Source: Verrucomicrobiales bacterium
GTDB taxonomy: Bacteria > Verrucomicrobiota > Verrucomicrobiia > Verrucomicrobiales > DEV007
Reading direction: 5' to 3'
DNA length: 17,704 nucleotides
Assembly: GCA_002705125.1 (NCBI GenBank)
Contig: PAHQ01000016.1
Location: 1 to 17,704 of the forward strand
A program made the position numbers and the translations under genes. Below, one piece after another: positions 9,401 through 16,616 of the stretch; position 1 is the first letter of the stretch, and each line of letters opens with the position of its first letter. Under the pieces are notes generated by a model, which was not told the origin of the DNA, made no database searches, and worked only from the letters and a program-made list of their open reading frames with translations.

Positions 9401-10073
9401 CTGAGAGGATCCATGAAGTTTCCCATTCAGAATTAATTTGAAATAGATTACCTCCAGATAACCCTGAAATATTTACCAAGACTCGGCCCTTGAAAATGTC
9501 TTTCTTGCTATCAATACCTAAATCCTCTTGATTAATTCGGTAAAGTTTGAAGGCAATTTTCTCAGGAGGTGCATCAAACAGGGACAACAAATCATTTATT
9601 GAATCTTTCAATTTAACATTAGATTCTTTTTTGGCATGACCTCTTTTAACAATGAATTCATCATTCTTGTAAATTTCTTCTAGTACCTTAGGTCTCAAAA
9701 AGTTTCCTTTGTATTCATCACCTTGAATTTGCTGCAAATCTTTTTTATTAATAAGATTTTTAAGCTTCATTATATTCGATAAATTTTTTAACTTCTTTGT
9801 GGTGATTTCATTAAGAAATTCAGAATTCCAACCGTCCTCTTTAGGGTCAATCCTTCGCCATGCGTCTTCGAGAGGGGCAATCACCTTACTATCTTTGAGA
9901 CCCGGAGCCACGACCATACCAGAAACCAAATCAGTGTCTACTATATCGATTAATTCAGAGCCCACTTTTTTCTCTGAACATCCGGTAGAAAAACAACACA
10001 AAGTAATTACGAATAGTCCGAAAAAGAAAAGCCAAGAAACTTTAAAGCTTAATCTCAATTCAAAACCATACAT
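6468..10073 (-). CDS. Candidate selenoprotein: FG-GAP propeller + ASPIC/UnbV + TlpA-like thioredoxin + TPR, read through an in-frame TGA
   Basis: Seen: two open frames in the same phase, 10073-8184 and 8183-6468, separated only by one TGA (8186-8184). Read through, they give about 1,201 residues. Numbering from the GTG at 10076 (subtract 1 for the ATG at 10073): membrane/lipoprotein signal 8-33 (STGC at 30-33); unrecognised N-terminal region 34-290; seven DxDxDG-type FG-GAP/VCBS repeats at 300-308, 352-360, 399-407, 476-484, 526-534, 606-614 and, after the TGA, 712-720; ASPIC/UnbV about 738-833 (DAIGAEV, GFLSQSG, HLGLG, WPDG); thioredoxin/TlpA-like domain about 868-1008 with CKPC at 894-897; TPR-like tail about 1028-1198. 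The TGA is residue 631, in GDL-U-SVYWRQVV. Six repeats before and one after would complete a seven-bladed propeller, so the halves form one protein. A conventional pipeline would split it at 8184. Known: these domains occur together in PVC proteins. Inferred: residue 631 is selenocysteine. Alternatives are a recent nonsense mutation or a TGC/TGT sequencing error. Confidence 0.8.
8155..8175 (-). promoter_or_regulatory. Candidate bacterial SECIS hairpin just after the TGA
   Basis: Counting nucleotides after the TGA on the minus strand, C13-G27, G14-C26, G15-U25, C16-G24 and A17-U23 pair around the loop GGUCG (nt 18-22; bases 8166-8162). U10-A28 and U9-A29 can extend the stem below a two-base GG bulge. 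Known rules for bacterial SECIS elements, from memory: apical loop 16-37 nt after UGA, short loop, G in its first two positions; all are met. The stretch GCAGGUC is shared with the apical hairpin of E. coli fdhF, where by my recollection the loop starts at nt 19. The 17 bases at 8173-8157 are 13/17 G+C in a very AT-rich gene, as expected if RNA structure is selected. Folding was done by eye. Confidence 0.68.
8184..8186 (-). other. In-frame TGA, proposed selenocysteine codon
   Basis: The TGA falls between GDL and SVYWRQVVSKSPLSID in an otherwise uninterrupted frame. The next possible restart, a GTG at 8162, comes after seven sense codons, which still look like family sequence rather than drifted sequence. 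A general switch of TGA to a sense codon is unlikely: TGA ends yqeY (11204-11206) and the leftmost gene (317-319), and tryptophan is written TGG throughout, including four codons after this TGA. A hairpin meeting bacterial SECIS rules follows immediately. No selA, selB, selC or selD is in the window, so the decoding machinery must be looked for elsewhere in the genome. Confidence 0.75.
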
Positions 10074-10131
10074 CACTGCAAGGAGAACAAAACTCCTAAG
10101 GTACTAATTGTAAAGAATTTGCTTAACTAAG

Positions 10132-10638
10132 CTAACTCTTATTAATGAATCTTTTAAAAGCATTAATAATGATACCTAATCCAGCAATAACAAAAAGGCC
10201 AGGAAACCATACTGTATATAATGGCGCTAAGGTTCCATGTTTAAGCAAAGCTTGAGAAGGGTCATTGGGATTGACCCAACAATCAACTTCTGCCCCTTTG
10301 GAAAAAGGCTTAATTTTTTTTTCCGCCCTTCCCCTATCTGAGCTTGGCCCGTTAACCCTTTTAATTGAAGTTCCTATGTATTTGACATCTCCATAAAGAT
10401 ACTCGTACTCCACAACTGGAGTAAATTGAATAGGACTATTGGGAGTCGGTCTTGATTCAATAATCTCTAGTCGCAAAATCTTTGCAGAGACCTTATTCCA
10501 AGATCTTGTTTCTTTAGCTCTTCCATAGGCAACAAGAAGCACATAGATGAAAAGAATCCCCAAAAAAACTATAGCTAAACCAAACAGCAAAGTACCTACA
10601 AATGATCCGGGCTTCTGGGCTTCACTTTTATTTGTCAT
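10132..10638 (-). CDS. DUF3592-family membrane protein
   Basis: A small inner-membrane protein with two predicted membrane segments and a soluble domain between them. Numbering from a possible TTG start at 10650 (4 residues earlier), the first hydrophobic stretch is about 16-42 (VGTLLFGLAIVFLGILFIYVL) and the second about 142-162 (LYTVWFPGLFVIAGLGIII). Between them lies the beta-rich DUF3592 pattern: W-KV-A-I, then FTPVVEYEYLYGDVKYIGT, and VDCWVNPNDPSQALL, where the VDCWVNPNDPSQALL stretch is the most recognisable part. The function of DUF3592 is unknown. I prefer the ATG at 10638 over the TTG; neither has a clear Shine-Dalgarno sequence. It lies 58 bases upstream of the giant FG-GAP/ASPIC gene on the same strand and may be the first gene of that transcription unit, facing away from yqeY. 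Confidence 0.82.
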   Translation of the reverse strand: MTNKSEAQKPGSFVGTLLFGLAIVFLGILFIYVLLVAYGRAKETRSWNKVSAKILRLEIIESRPTPNSPIQFTPVVEYEYLYGDVKYIGTSIKRVNGPSSDRGRAEKKIKPFSKGAEVDCWVNPNDPSQALLKHGTLAPLYTVWFPGLFVIAGLGIIINAFKRFINKS

Positions 10639-10753
10639 TCTAGAGTGCAATTAATGCAAATTTCAACGATTGTCTTATGAAAAAAGACCCAATTTTCAAT
10701 CATTAATTACTCATTAATAATAGACATAAACTAATATGGAAGGAAGTTAACTT
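10639..10753. promoter_or_regulatory. Divergent intergenic spacer between DUF3592 and yqeY genes
   Basis: This 115-base AT-rich spacer must hold the start signals for both the leftward block and the rightward yqeY-ispD pair. I could not find a convincing promoter by eye: the best plus-strand pair is TTTTCA (10693-10698) with a poor TAATAA -10 at 10715-10720. It contains repeated ATTAAT/ATTAAT-like runs but no long inverted repeat. Confidence 0.35.
10738..10744 (+). promoter_or_regulatory. Shine-Dalgarno sequence for yqeY (GGAAGGA)
   Basis: GGAAGGA lies 9 bases before the ATG at 10754 and supports that start. Most other genes in the window lack such a clear site. Confidence 0.7.
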
Positions 10754-11206
10754 ATGTCATTATCTGAAAAAATTACTTCTGACTTAAAGGATGCCATGCG
10801 GGCTAAAGACTCAACAAAATTAGCCGTCCTCAGATCCCTCAAAAGCGCACTCACCAACTTCATTATAGAAAAATACGGTGCGGATGGAAAACTTGAAGCT
10901 AGTGAAGAAATTGCTGTAATCCGTACAGCAATTAAACAAAGGCAAGATTCCATTGAAAAGTTCGAGGAAGCAGGAAGAAGCGAACTCGCCGATAAAGAAA
11001 AAATAGAAGAAGGCATTTTAGAAAAATATCTTCCTGCTGCCCTTAGTGAAACTGAGGTCTGTAAAATGATTGAAGAGGCAATTCAGGAAACCGGTGCCAC
11101 TTCAAGAAAAGAAATGGGACAGGTAATGAAACTGTTACAGAGTAAAACTGAAGGAAGAGTAGACAATAAAACTCTTTCCTCGGCAGTAATGAAAAGATTA
11201 TCTTGA
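10754..11206 (+). CDS. yqeY: GatB/YqeY domain protein
   Basis: A 150-residue stand-alone YqeY protein, the small helical domain also found at the C-terminus of GatB, the amidotransferase subunit that makes Gln-tRNA or Asn-tRNA. The domain is thought to contact tRNA, but the role of the free protein is not firmly known. The sequence shows the usual pattern: an N-terminal helix with DLKDAMRAKDSTKLAVLRSLKSAL (residues 10-33), the RTAIKQRQDSIEKFEEAGRSELA helix (about 57-79), ILEKYLPAALSETEV in the middle, and a C-terminal MGQVMKLLQSKTEGRVD segment. Length is normal. The ATG at 10754 has a good Shine-Dalgarno sequence. Its TGA stop overlaps the TTG start of ispD in the four-base TTGA, so the two are probably translated together. 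Confidence 0.93.
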   Translation: MSLSEKITSDLKDAMRAKDSTKLAVLRSLKSALTNFIIEKYGADGKLEASEEIAVIRTAIKQRQDSIEKFEEAGRSELADKEKIEEGILEKYLPAALSETEVCKMIEEAIQETGATSRKEMGQVMKLLQSKTEGRVDNKTLSSAVMKRLS

Positions 11207-11892
11207 GCGAAAATCCGTCAGAGGAAAATGTGACGTCCATTATAGTTGGGGGTGGTTCTAGTACACGAATGGGGTTTGATAAACTCTTTGCTCAACTTGG
11301 CAATCAAACCGTAATCGAATATTCAATTCATGCCTTCATAGAATGTTCTTTTGTTTCCAATCTCATAATAGTAATTAGTGAAGAGAGTAGAAAAAAATTA
11401 GAAGCTATTATTAGCAAAATCAAAACTGATAAGGGCATTTCTATTATAGAAGGAGGTACAACAAGAAAAAATTCTGTAGCAAAAGGACTAAATTTACTAA
11501 ATGACAAATGCTCGTATGTGGCGATTCATGATGGGGCTAGACCATGGATAAAGCCTAATCAAATAATTAAAGTATTAGAATGCGCGAAAGAACATGGGGC
11601 AGCAGCAAGCGGCAGACCAATTACTGACACAATAAAAAAATGCGACAAAGATTCAACAGTAATAGGAAGCATCTCTCGTGAATTTCTATGGGCCATGGAA
11701 ACGCCCCAAATTTTTAGATGCCAACTGATCAAAGAAGCCTACGATTTTATCATTAAAAAAGGTATTGAAGTAACCGACGAGGTTTCAGCAGTTAATCATT
11801 ACGGTAAACCTGTTAAAATAGTTCAAGACGAGTGGAAGAATCCGAAAATTACCTTTCCAGAAGATCTTAATTCAACACCTCCTTCACATTAA
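11203..11892 (+). CDS. ispD: 2-C-methyl-D-erythritol 4-phosphate cytidylyltransferase
   Basis: Third step of the MEP isoprenoid pathway: joins CTP and 2-C-methyl-D-erythritol 4-phosphate to give CDP-methylerythritol, in the cytoplasm. The 229-residue length fits the family. Motifs in order: GGGSSTRMGFDK near 17-28 (CTP-binding loop), RKNSVAKGL near 87-95, VAIHDGARPW near 106-115, ASGRPITDTIK, METPQIF, VTDEVSAV and the closing NPKITFPEDL. The start is a TTG at 11203 overlapping the yqeY stop. An in-frame GTG at 11230, with AGAGGA four bases before it, would begin nine residues later, right before the conserved TSIIVGGG strand, and is a real alternative. The MEP pathway being used, rather than mevalonate, fits most bacteria of this kind. 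No ispF gene follows, although ispD and ispF are often neighbours elsewhere. Confidence 0.95.
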   Translation: MSENPSEENVTSIIVGGGSSTRMGFDKLFAQLGNQTVIEYSIHAFIECSFVSNLIIVISEESRKKLEAIISKIKTDKGISIIEGGTTRKNSVAKGLNLLNDKCSYVAIHDGARPWIKPNQIIKVLECAKEHGAAASGRPITDTIKKCDKDSTVIGSISREFLWAMETPQIFRCQLIKEAYDFIIKKGIEVTDEVSAVNHYGKPVKIVQDEWKNPKITFPEDLNSTPPSH

Positions 11893-11956
11893 AAAATTAG
11901 AGATTAATTAAATAATTTCTAAGGAAATACATAAACAAGCCGTTTCCATTAATAGA

Positions 11957-14296
11957 ATGAAGTACACTCCCGCTAAAAAGGCATTAATTGTGGTTTTATG
12001 TATTACTTCCGGCCTATTATCCACGCAAAAAAATGCTCAATCTCATGGTTTTTACATAGTCGACAAACCTCAAATCTCACCCCCCCGACCACCATTTCCT
12101 CCGTACCCAAGGCCAATACATAGGCACTTACCATTAGAGTTAAACTCAGTTCATGTTAACACAAAAATAGAAGATCAAATAGCTCAAACCACTATAGAAC
12201 AAACTTTTTATAATCCATCAAAAGAAAGAATTGAAGGCACTTATATGTTTCCAATTCCGTTAAATGCAAAGTTAACATCTATCCAAATGGAGGTTAACGG
12301 TAAGATGACCAAAGGAGAACTTCTTGATGCTAAAAAAGCCAAGGAGCTTTACGAAAATATTGTTAGAAATTCAAAAGACCCTGCGCTTATGGAGTACTCG
12401 GGTCAATCAATGTTCCAAGTGAGACTGTTTCCTATTGAACCCGGAAAAGAGAAGAAGGTCAAAATGAAGTACAAAGAACTACTTACCAAAGACGGCCAAA
12501 TAATATCCTACAAGTTCCCTCTTAGATATGAAAAATTTTTGAATAAACCAATTAAAAAAATATCTGTGGAAGTTTTGATGAACACTGAAAAACAATTCAG
12601 GACAATCTACTCACCAAGCCACGAAATTACTATTGAAAGAAAAGGAAAAAGAAGTGCTATCTTGAAATATGAAAAAAATAAAGTATCACCAGATACAAAT
12701 TTCGAAATTTTATTCTCTACAAAGAGTGAAGAGGAATCACCGATAAGCTTTGATTTCATAACCCATAGAGAAAAAGATTTAAAAAAGGGATACTATGCAA
12801 TGCTAGTGTCACCGGGAATCTGGGAATCAGACCAGCTAGTTCCAAAAGATGTTACATTTGTCATCGACAGCTCAGGATCAATGAGAGTAAAGAAATTGGA
12901 TCAAGCTAAAGACGCAATTAATTTTTGTCTAAATGAGCTAAATGAAAGGGATCGATTTGAAATCATACGTTACTCGACTGAGTTAGAATCTCTATTTGGT
13001 AAATTAAAGCAGGCCAAGAAACAAAATTTAAATCGAGCTAAAGAATTTATTAAAAATTTAAATGCCGGGGGAGGAACTGCAATTGAAGAAGCCCTTTTAA
13101 AAGCGATAAGCACTCAATCGACTGAAAAAACAAATAAATCTCCAAGACAGAAGCAAATTATTTTCATAACTGATGGTAGACCTACAATCGGAGAAACTAG
13201 AACCGACAAAATCATAGATAGACTTTCAAAAATCATAGAAAAAGATAAATCCAGTCCGAGGATTTTTACTTTCGGAATAGGAACTGATATAAATACAAAG
13301 CTCCTTGATTTAGTCTCCCAGAAAACGAAAGCATCCAATGAATACGTCCTTCCAGAGGAAAACATCGAAGATAAAATCTCTCGTTTTTATTCGAAGGTTG
13401 CTCAACCTGTAATGACAGAGATTAAAATCAAGACAGATGACAACCTTCGCCTTTCTGAACAACACCCGAAAAACTTGCCTGATTTATTTAAAGGTGACCA
13501 ACTCATACTCATTGGACGATATCAATTAAATGAAAGCGAAAAGGAGAAAGTGAATTTCACAATTTCAGGGAATATAGGTGTTAAAAAAGTTAATTTGGGC
13601 TTCAGTAAAAAGATCAATAATAAAGACAACAATCAATTTATAGCCCGATTATGGGGCACACGAAGAGTCGGATATTTGTTAGAGGAAATTCGTCTGCATG
13701 GGGAGAATAATGAACTTAAGAACTCTGTAGTTTCATTAGCTAGAAAATGGGGAATTGTTACTCCGTACACCAGCTATCTGATTCTCGAAGATGAAGAATC
13801 AAGAAATGTCCCAATAGAACGTCAGTCAATTGGCAACAGAATCACAACACCCAAGGACTCTCAAACCACAATTAAAGAAGCTGCGTCAATGAGGCGAAAA
13901 TTAGAATCTAATAGTTTTCTGAAATTCAGAAATGAAGTTAGTGGAGATGCAGCAGTTGCAGCCTCTCGCTCAAGCAATCAGCTCAAAAGAGCAAATCATC
14001 CAAAAGTATTTAGAGATGCCTATAACGAATCTCAATATGGAATTAGTGACCACTACGAGCAGCAAGAGACTAAAACGATGGCTGGAAAAACATTTTTTAA
14101 AAATGCTCAAGGATGGATCGACTCGAGAGTTCCGCTCCAAGAGCATAAAAGATCAGTAAAAATAAGATTTGGTTCAGATGAATATTTTAAAATAATTAAT
14201 CAGAACGTAAATAATGCGAAATGGTTGTCGTTAGGGACAAACATTCAGGTCATTATTAGAGAAATTCATTATGAAATTGTAAATTATACGAAATAA
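11957..14296 (+). CDS. Exported VIT + von Willebrand factor A domain protein
   Basis: A 779-residue protein with the inter-alpha-trypsin-inhibitor-like arrangement: a signal peptide (about 1-29, hydrophobic ALIVVLCITSGLL), a proline-rich spacer at 39-60, a VIT domain at about 58-180 (TTIEQTFYNPSKERIEGTYMFPIP at 78-101, the helix with DAKKAKELYENI, then MFQVRLFPIEPG), and a vWA domain at about 297-465. The metal-binding MIDAS site is complete: DSSGS at 304-308 (D304, S306, S308), T374 in GGGTAIEEAL, and D406 in ITDGRPT. The region after about 480 shows a second VIT-associated part with WGIVTPYTSYLILEDEE and then a low-similarity tail. Family members are thought to bind proteins or act at the cell surface in a metal-dependent way; the partner here is unknown. 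No C-terminal anchor is obvious. It sits between ispD (64 bases) and tig (175 bases) with no evident functional link. No clear Shine-Dalgarno sequence precedes the ATG. Confidence 0.9.
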   Translation: MKYTPAKKALIVVLCITSGLLSTQKNAQSHGFYIVDKPQISPPRPPFPPYPRPIHRHLPLELNSVHVNTKIEDQIAQTTIEQTFYNPSKERIEGTYMFPIPLNAKLTSIQMEVNGKMTKGELLDAKKAKELYENIVRNSKDPALMEYSGQSMFQVRLFPIEPGKEKKVKMKYKELLTKDGQIISYKFPLRYEKFLNKPIKKISVEVLMNTEKQFRTIYSPSHEITIERKGKRSAILKYEKNKVSPDTNFEILFSTKSEEESPISFDFITHREKDLKKGYYAMLVSPGIWESDQLVPKDVTFVIDSSGSMRVKKLDQAKDAINFCLNELNERDRFEIIRYSTELESLFGKLKQAKKQNLNRAKEFIKNLNAGGGTAIEEALLKAISTQSTEKTNKSPRQKQIIFITDGRPTIGETRTDKIIDRLSKIIEKDKSSPRIFTFGIGTDINTKLLDLVSQKTKASNEYVLPEENIEDKISRFYSKVAQPVMTEIKIKTDDNLRLSEQHPKNLPDLFKGDQLILIGRYQLNESEKEKVNFTISGNIGVKKVNLGFSKKINNKDNNQFIARLWGTRRVGYLLEEIRLHGENNELKNSVVSLARKWGIVTPYTSYLILEDEESRNVPIERQSIGNRITTPKDSQTTIKEAASMRRKLESNSFLKFRNEVSGDAAVAASRSSNQLKRANHPKVFRDAYNESQYGISDHYEQQETKTMAGKTFFKNAQGWIDSRVPLQEHKRSVKIRFGSDEYFKIINQNVNNAKWLSLGTNIQVIIREIHYEIVNYTK

Positions 14297-14471
14297 GCCA
14301 ACGAATCGACAAATTGGCGATAAATCGTTAATTTCCCTAATACTTATAGAGCTGTTGGTCATTCGATCATGTAATTTTACGCTTTTAAGTTATTTATTGA
14401 GGAAGGCTATTGGATTAAAAAAAGGCATTGTTTATTGCGAATTTCCAAATCCTCCTTAGAATTTCCGCCCG

Positions 14472-15803
14472 ATGATTATTAACCTCGAAAAATTACCCGA
14501 CTGCAAGGCACTCCTCAGAATTGAGTTTCCAGCTCAAGATACTGAAGCAGAAAGAAAGCAAATCATTAAAACATTTTCAAAACAGGCTAAGATTCCAGGA
14601 TTTAGACCAGGAAAAACACCTGCTCATGTGATTCAAAACCGATTTAAGTCTGAAATTGAAAGTGAATTTGAAGATAGAGTAGTAAGGAAAGCAATCCAAA
14701 AAACAAATGATGAAAATGAATTAGACATCATTAGCATAAAGGAAATAAGAGACCAATCTCATAACAATGATGGAACTTTTTCAGCAACAATAGAGTTAGT
14801 TATAGCACCAGAATTTGAACTTTCAGAATATAAAGGTATTGAAGTGACTGTTCCCAAAATTGACGTCTCTAATGAGGAGTTGGAAGAATCCTTGGGTCAA
14901 ATAAGAGAACGTTTTGCTGATTACCAAAATGTTGAGGATCGTGGAATTCAAATGGGAGACTTTGTTGTCATAAACTACAAGGGTTCCATAGACGGTAAGG
15001 CAGTAGGTGAAGTATTACCTTTGGCTCCAGCAACCTTAGCTCAAAATACAGGCTTTTGGTTAAAAATGGATGATAACTCATTCCTACCAGGTTTTTGTAA
15101 GCCCCTCTTGGATCTAAAAAACAATGACTCAAAATCTTTAAATGTTACCATCCCTGATGACTATGAAGCCGAAGAGCTCCGTGGGCAAAGTCTTGACTAT
15201 GAGGTTGAGATAGTTGAAATCAAAGAGCAAAAATTACCAGATTTGGATGATGAATTCGCGGAAAAAATTGAACCTGGAAAGTCACTGGATGAATTAAAAA
15301 ATACCCTAAGAGAGCAAATGGAAGAGCAGCGTAAAGGATATAGGCAGGAAATGATAACCAATCAGATACTTTCAAAAATTAATTCCGAATTAGAATTTGA
15401 AGTTCCTCAAGAAATAGTAATGAGAGAAACTCAAAGCCGAGTAAATGATATTTTTAATTCGAACACTGAAAGGGGTGTTTCAGAGGAAGAATTGGTTGAG
15501 CATCAAGAGCAAATCATTGAGTCTGCAGGTCAACAAGCAAACAATAGTGTTAAAACTAGCTTTATTCTCGAACAAATCGCAGACAAAGAAAAAATTGAAG
15601 TTACACAAGAAGAGGTATTAAATCGCGTAGGGGAAATCGCTGCTCGCCAAAAAACTTCTGTTAAGCAACTTACTAAACAATTACAAAAAAAGAATGCTTT
15701 TGGCAAAATAATTAACGGCATCAAAATACAAAAAACTATTGAGTTTCTCAGAGATTCTGCGGTGGTAAAAGAGGTTGAGCCCGAAGAATTCGAGAATAAA
15801 TAA
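14472..15803 (+). CDS. tig: Trigger factor (ribosome-associated chaperone and prolyl isomerase)
   Basis: Binds the ribosome exit tunnel and helps new proteins fold. All three parts are visible in 443 residues: the ribosome-binding domain at 1-115 with the signature GFRPGK at 43-48, the FKBP-type prolyl isomerase domain at about 160-247 (GDFVVINYKGSIDGK, then FLPGFCKPLLDLKNND), and the long helical chaperone arms at about 250-435 (LPDLDDEFAEKI opens it, EVPQEIVMRE marks a conserved turn). Length is usual. It starts the common tig-clpP-clpX order, which links folding with degradation. The ATG at 14472 has no Shine-Dalgarno sequence; the leader instead carries CCTCCTTA at 14451-14458, the same sense as the 16S tail. 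I found no convincing promoter in the 175-base gap upstream. Confidence 0.96.
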   Translation: MIINLEKLPDCKALLRIEFPAQDTEAERKQIIKTFSKQAKIPGFRPGKTPAHVIQNRFKSEIESEFEDRVVRKAIQKTNDENELDIISIKEIRDQSHNNDGTFSATIELVIAPEFELSEYKGIEVTVPKIDVSNEELEESLGQIRERFADYQNVEDRGIQMGDFVVINYKGSIDGKAVGEVLPLAPATLAQNTGFWLKMDDNSFLPGFCKPLLDLKNNDSKSLNVTIPDDYEAEELRGQSLDYEVEIVEIKEQKLPDLDDEFAEKIEPGKSLDELKNTLREQMEEQRKGYRQEMITNQILSKINSELEFEVPQEIVMRETQSRVNDIFNSNTERGVSEEELVEHQEQIIESAGQQANNSVKTSFILEQIADKEKIEVTQEEVLNRVGEIAARQKTSVKQLTKQLQKKNAFGKIINGIKIQKTIEFLRDSAVVKEVEPEEFENK

Positions 15804-15840
15804 ATACATAACTATAAAAGCCAAAAAATTTAGGCTACGT

Positions 15841-15846
15841 TATAAT
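15841..15846 (+). promoter_or_regulatory. Possible -10 box (TATAAT) upstream of clpP
   Basis: A perfect TATAAT lies 68 bases before the clpP start, in the 110-base gap after tig. No good -35 hexamer is found at 16-18 bases upstream, so this is only a candidate. If real, clpP-clpX could be transcribed apart from tig. Confidence 0.3.
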
Positions 15847-15861
15847 AACATTACAATCTAG

Positions 15862-15879
15862 TTAACTGTGCTTAGTTAA
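15862..15879 (+). repeat. Inverted repeat in the clpP leader
   Basis: TTAACT and AGTTAA form perfect 6-base arms around GTGCTT, just downstream of the TATAAT and 34 bases before clpP. It may be an operator or a small leader hairpin. There is no following T-run, so it is not a typical terminator. Short AT-rich arms may also arise by chance. Confidence 0.3.
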
Positions 15880-15913
15880 GTTATTAAAAAATCGATTAAA
15901 ACCGATTAAAATT

Positions 15914-16588
15914 ATGTCAGAATTTCCAACATCATCAATCAATACAAGCGATAATAAAACAATACGTAATATGGTTATACCAACAGTTATAGAATCGGAG
16001 GGAAGAGTTGAACGAGCCTATGATATATATTCTCGTCTCTTAAAAGATAGAATTGTATTTATTGGAAGCGAGATCGACCCTTACAATCAGATATCTAATT
16101 CAGTGATTGCTCAATTACTTTTCTTGCAAATGCAGGATCCTCAAAAGGATATCAATATGTATATCAATTCTCCAGGAGGTTCAGTTTCCGCAGGGCTTGC
16201 AATTTACGATACAATGCAATTTGTGACCTGTGATATTAACACCTACTGCATTGGAATGTGTGCAAGTATGGGTGCTGTTCTACTCAGTGCGGGAACAGCT
16301 GGTAAGCGATATGCATTACCTAACTCTGATATTATGATTCACCAAGTATCGGGTGGAGCAAGTGGTACTGCTTCTGATGTAGAGAGAACTGTCGAGCATA
16401 TGTACTCATTGAAAAAGAGACTAAATAAAATTCTAGCTAAGCACACTGGTAAGACTGAAAAACAAGTTGAAAAAGATGCAGACCGTGATCATTGGTTGAG
16501 CGCAAAAGAAGCTGCCGATTACGGACTTGTTGACCACGTATTAGAAACTAAAAAAGATCTTCCTGATGATAAAAAGGGAAAGGAATAA
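15914..16588 (+). CDS. clpP: ATP-dependent Clp protease proteolytic subunit
   Basis: The serine peptidase that forms the two-ring ClpP chamber and degrades proteins fed by ClpX or ClpA/ClpC. The catalytic triad is Ser118 (GMCASMGA), His143 (MIHQ) and Asp192 (DRDHW). The spacing 25 and 49 residues matches E. coli ClpP (Ser111, His136, Asp185). INSPGGSV at 84-91 forms the oxyanion region. The N-terminus has about 21 extra residues before VIPTVIE, which would serve as a propeptide cleaved on maturation, and the C-terminal tail is charged ([10 protein letters not shown]). Length 224 is slightly long. It lies between tig and clpX; clpX begins 28 bases later, so the two are probably co-transcribed. 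No clear Shine-Dalgarno sequence precedes the ATG. Confidence 0.97.
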   Translation: MSEFPTSSINTSDNKTIRNMVIPTVIESEGRVERAYDIYSRLLKDRIVFIGSEIDPYNQISNSVIAQLLFLQMQDPQKDINMYINSPGGSVSAGLAIYDTMQFVTCDINTYCIGMCASMGAVLLSAGTAGKRYALPNSDIMIHQVSGGASGTASDVERTVEHMYSLKKRLNKILAKHTGKTEKQVEKDADRDHWLSAKEAADYGLVDHVLETKKDLPDDKKGKE

Positions 16589-16616
16589 ATTAATTTGATT
16601 TAAAACAGATTCAAGT

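Noticed and set aside
6468..10073. Two separate genes, or a pseudogene split by a stop codon
   Set aside because: The frames are in phase, the codons around the TGA look intact and constrained, the propeller needs both sides, and a SECIS-like hairpin follows. A recent nonsense mutation or sequencing error cannot be fully excluded but explains less.
9799..10107. 102-residue plus-strand open frame
   Set aside because: Antisense to the signal and N-terminal region of the giant gene, with no recognisable features.
10732..10737. TAATAT as the -10 box for yqeY
   Set aside because: Transcription would start past the ribosome-binding sequence at 10738-10744, and no -35 is present.
13932..14159. 75-residue open frame inside the VIT-vWA gene
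   Set aside because: Out-of-frame shadow of a well-supported gene.
14297..14318. GCCAA...TTGGC inverted repeat as a terminator after the VIT-vWA gene
   Set aside because: Only five pairs with a 12-base loop and no T-run after it.
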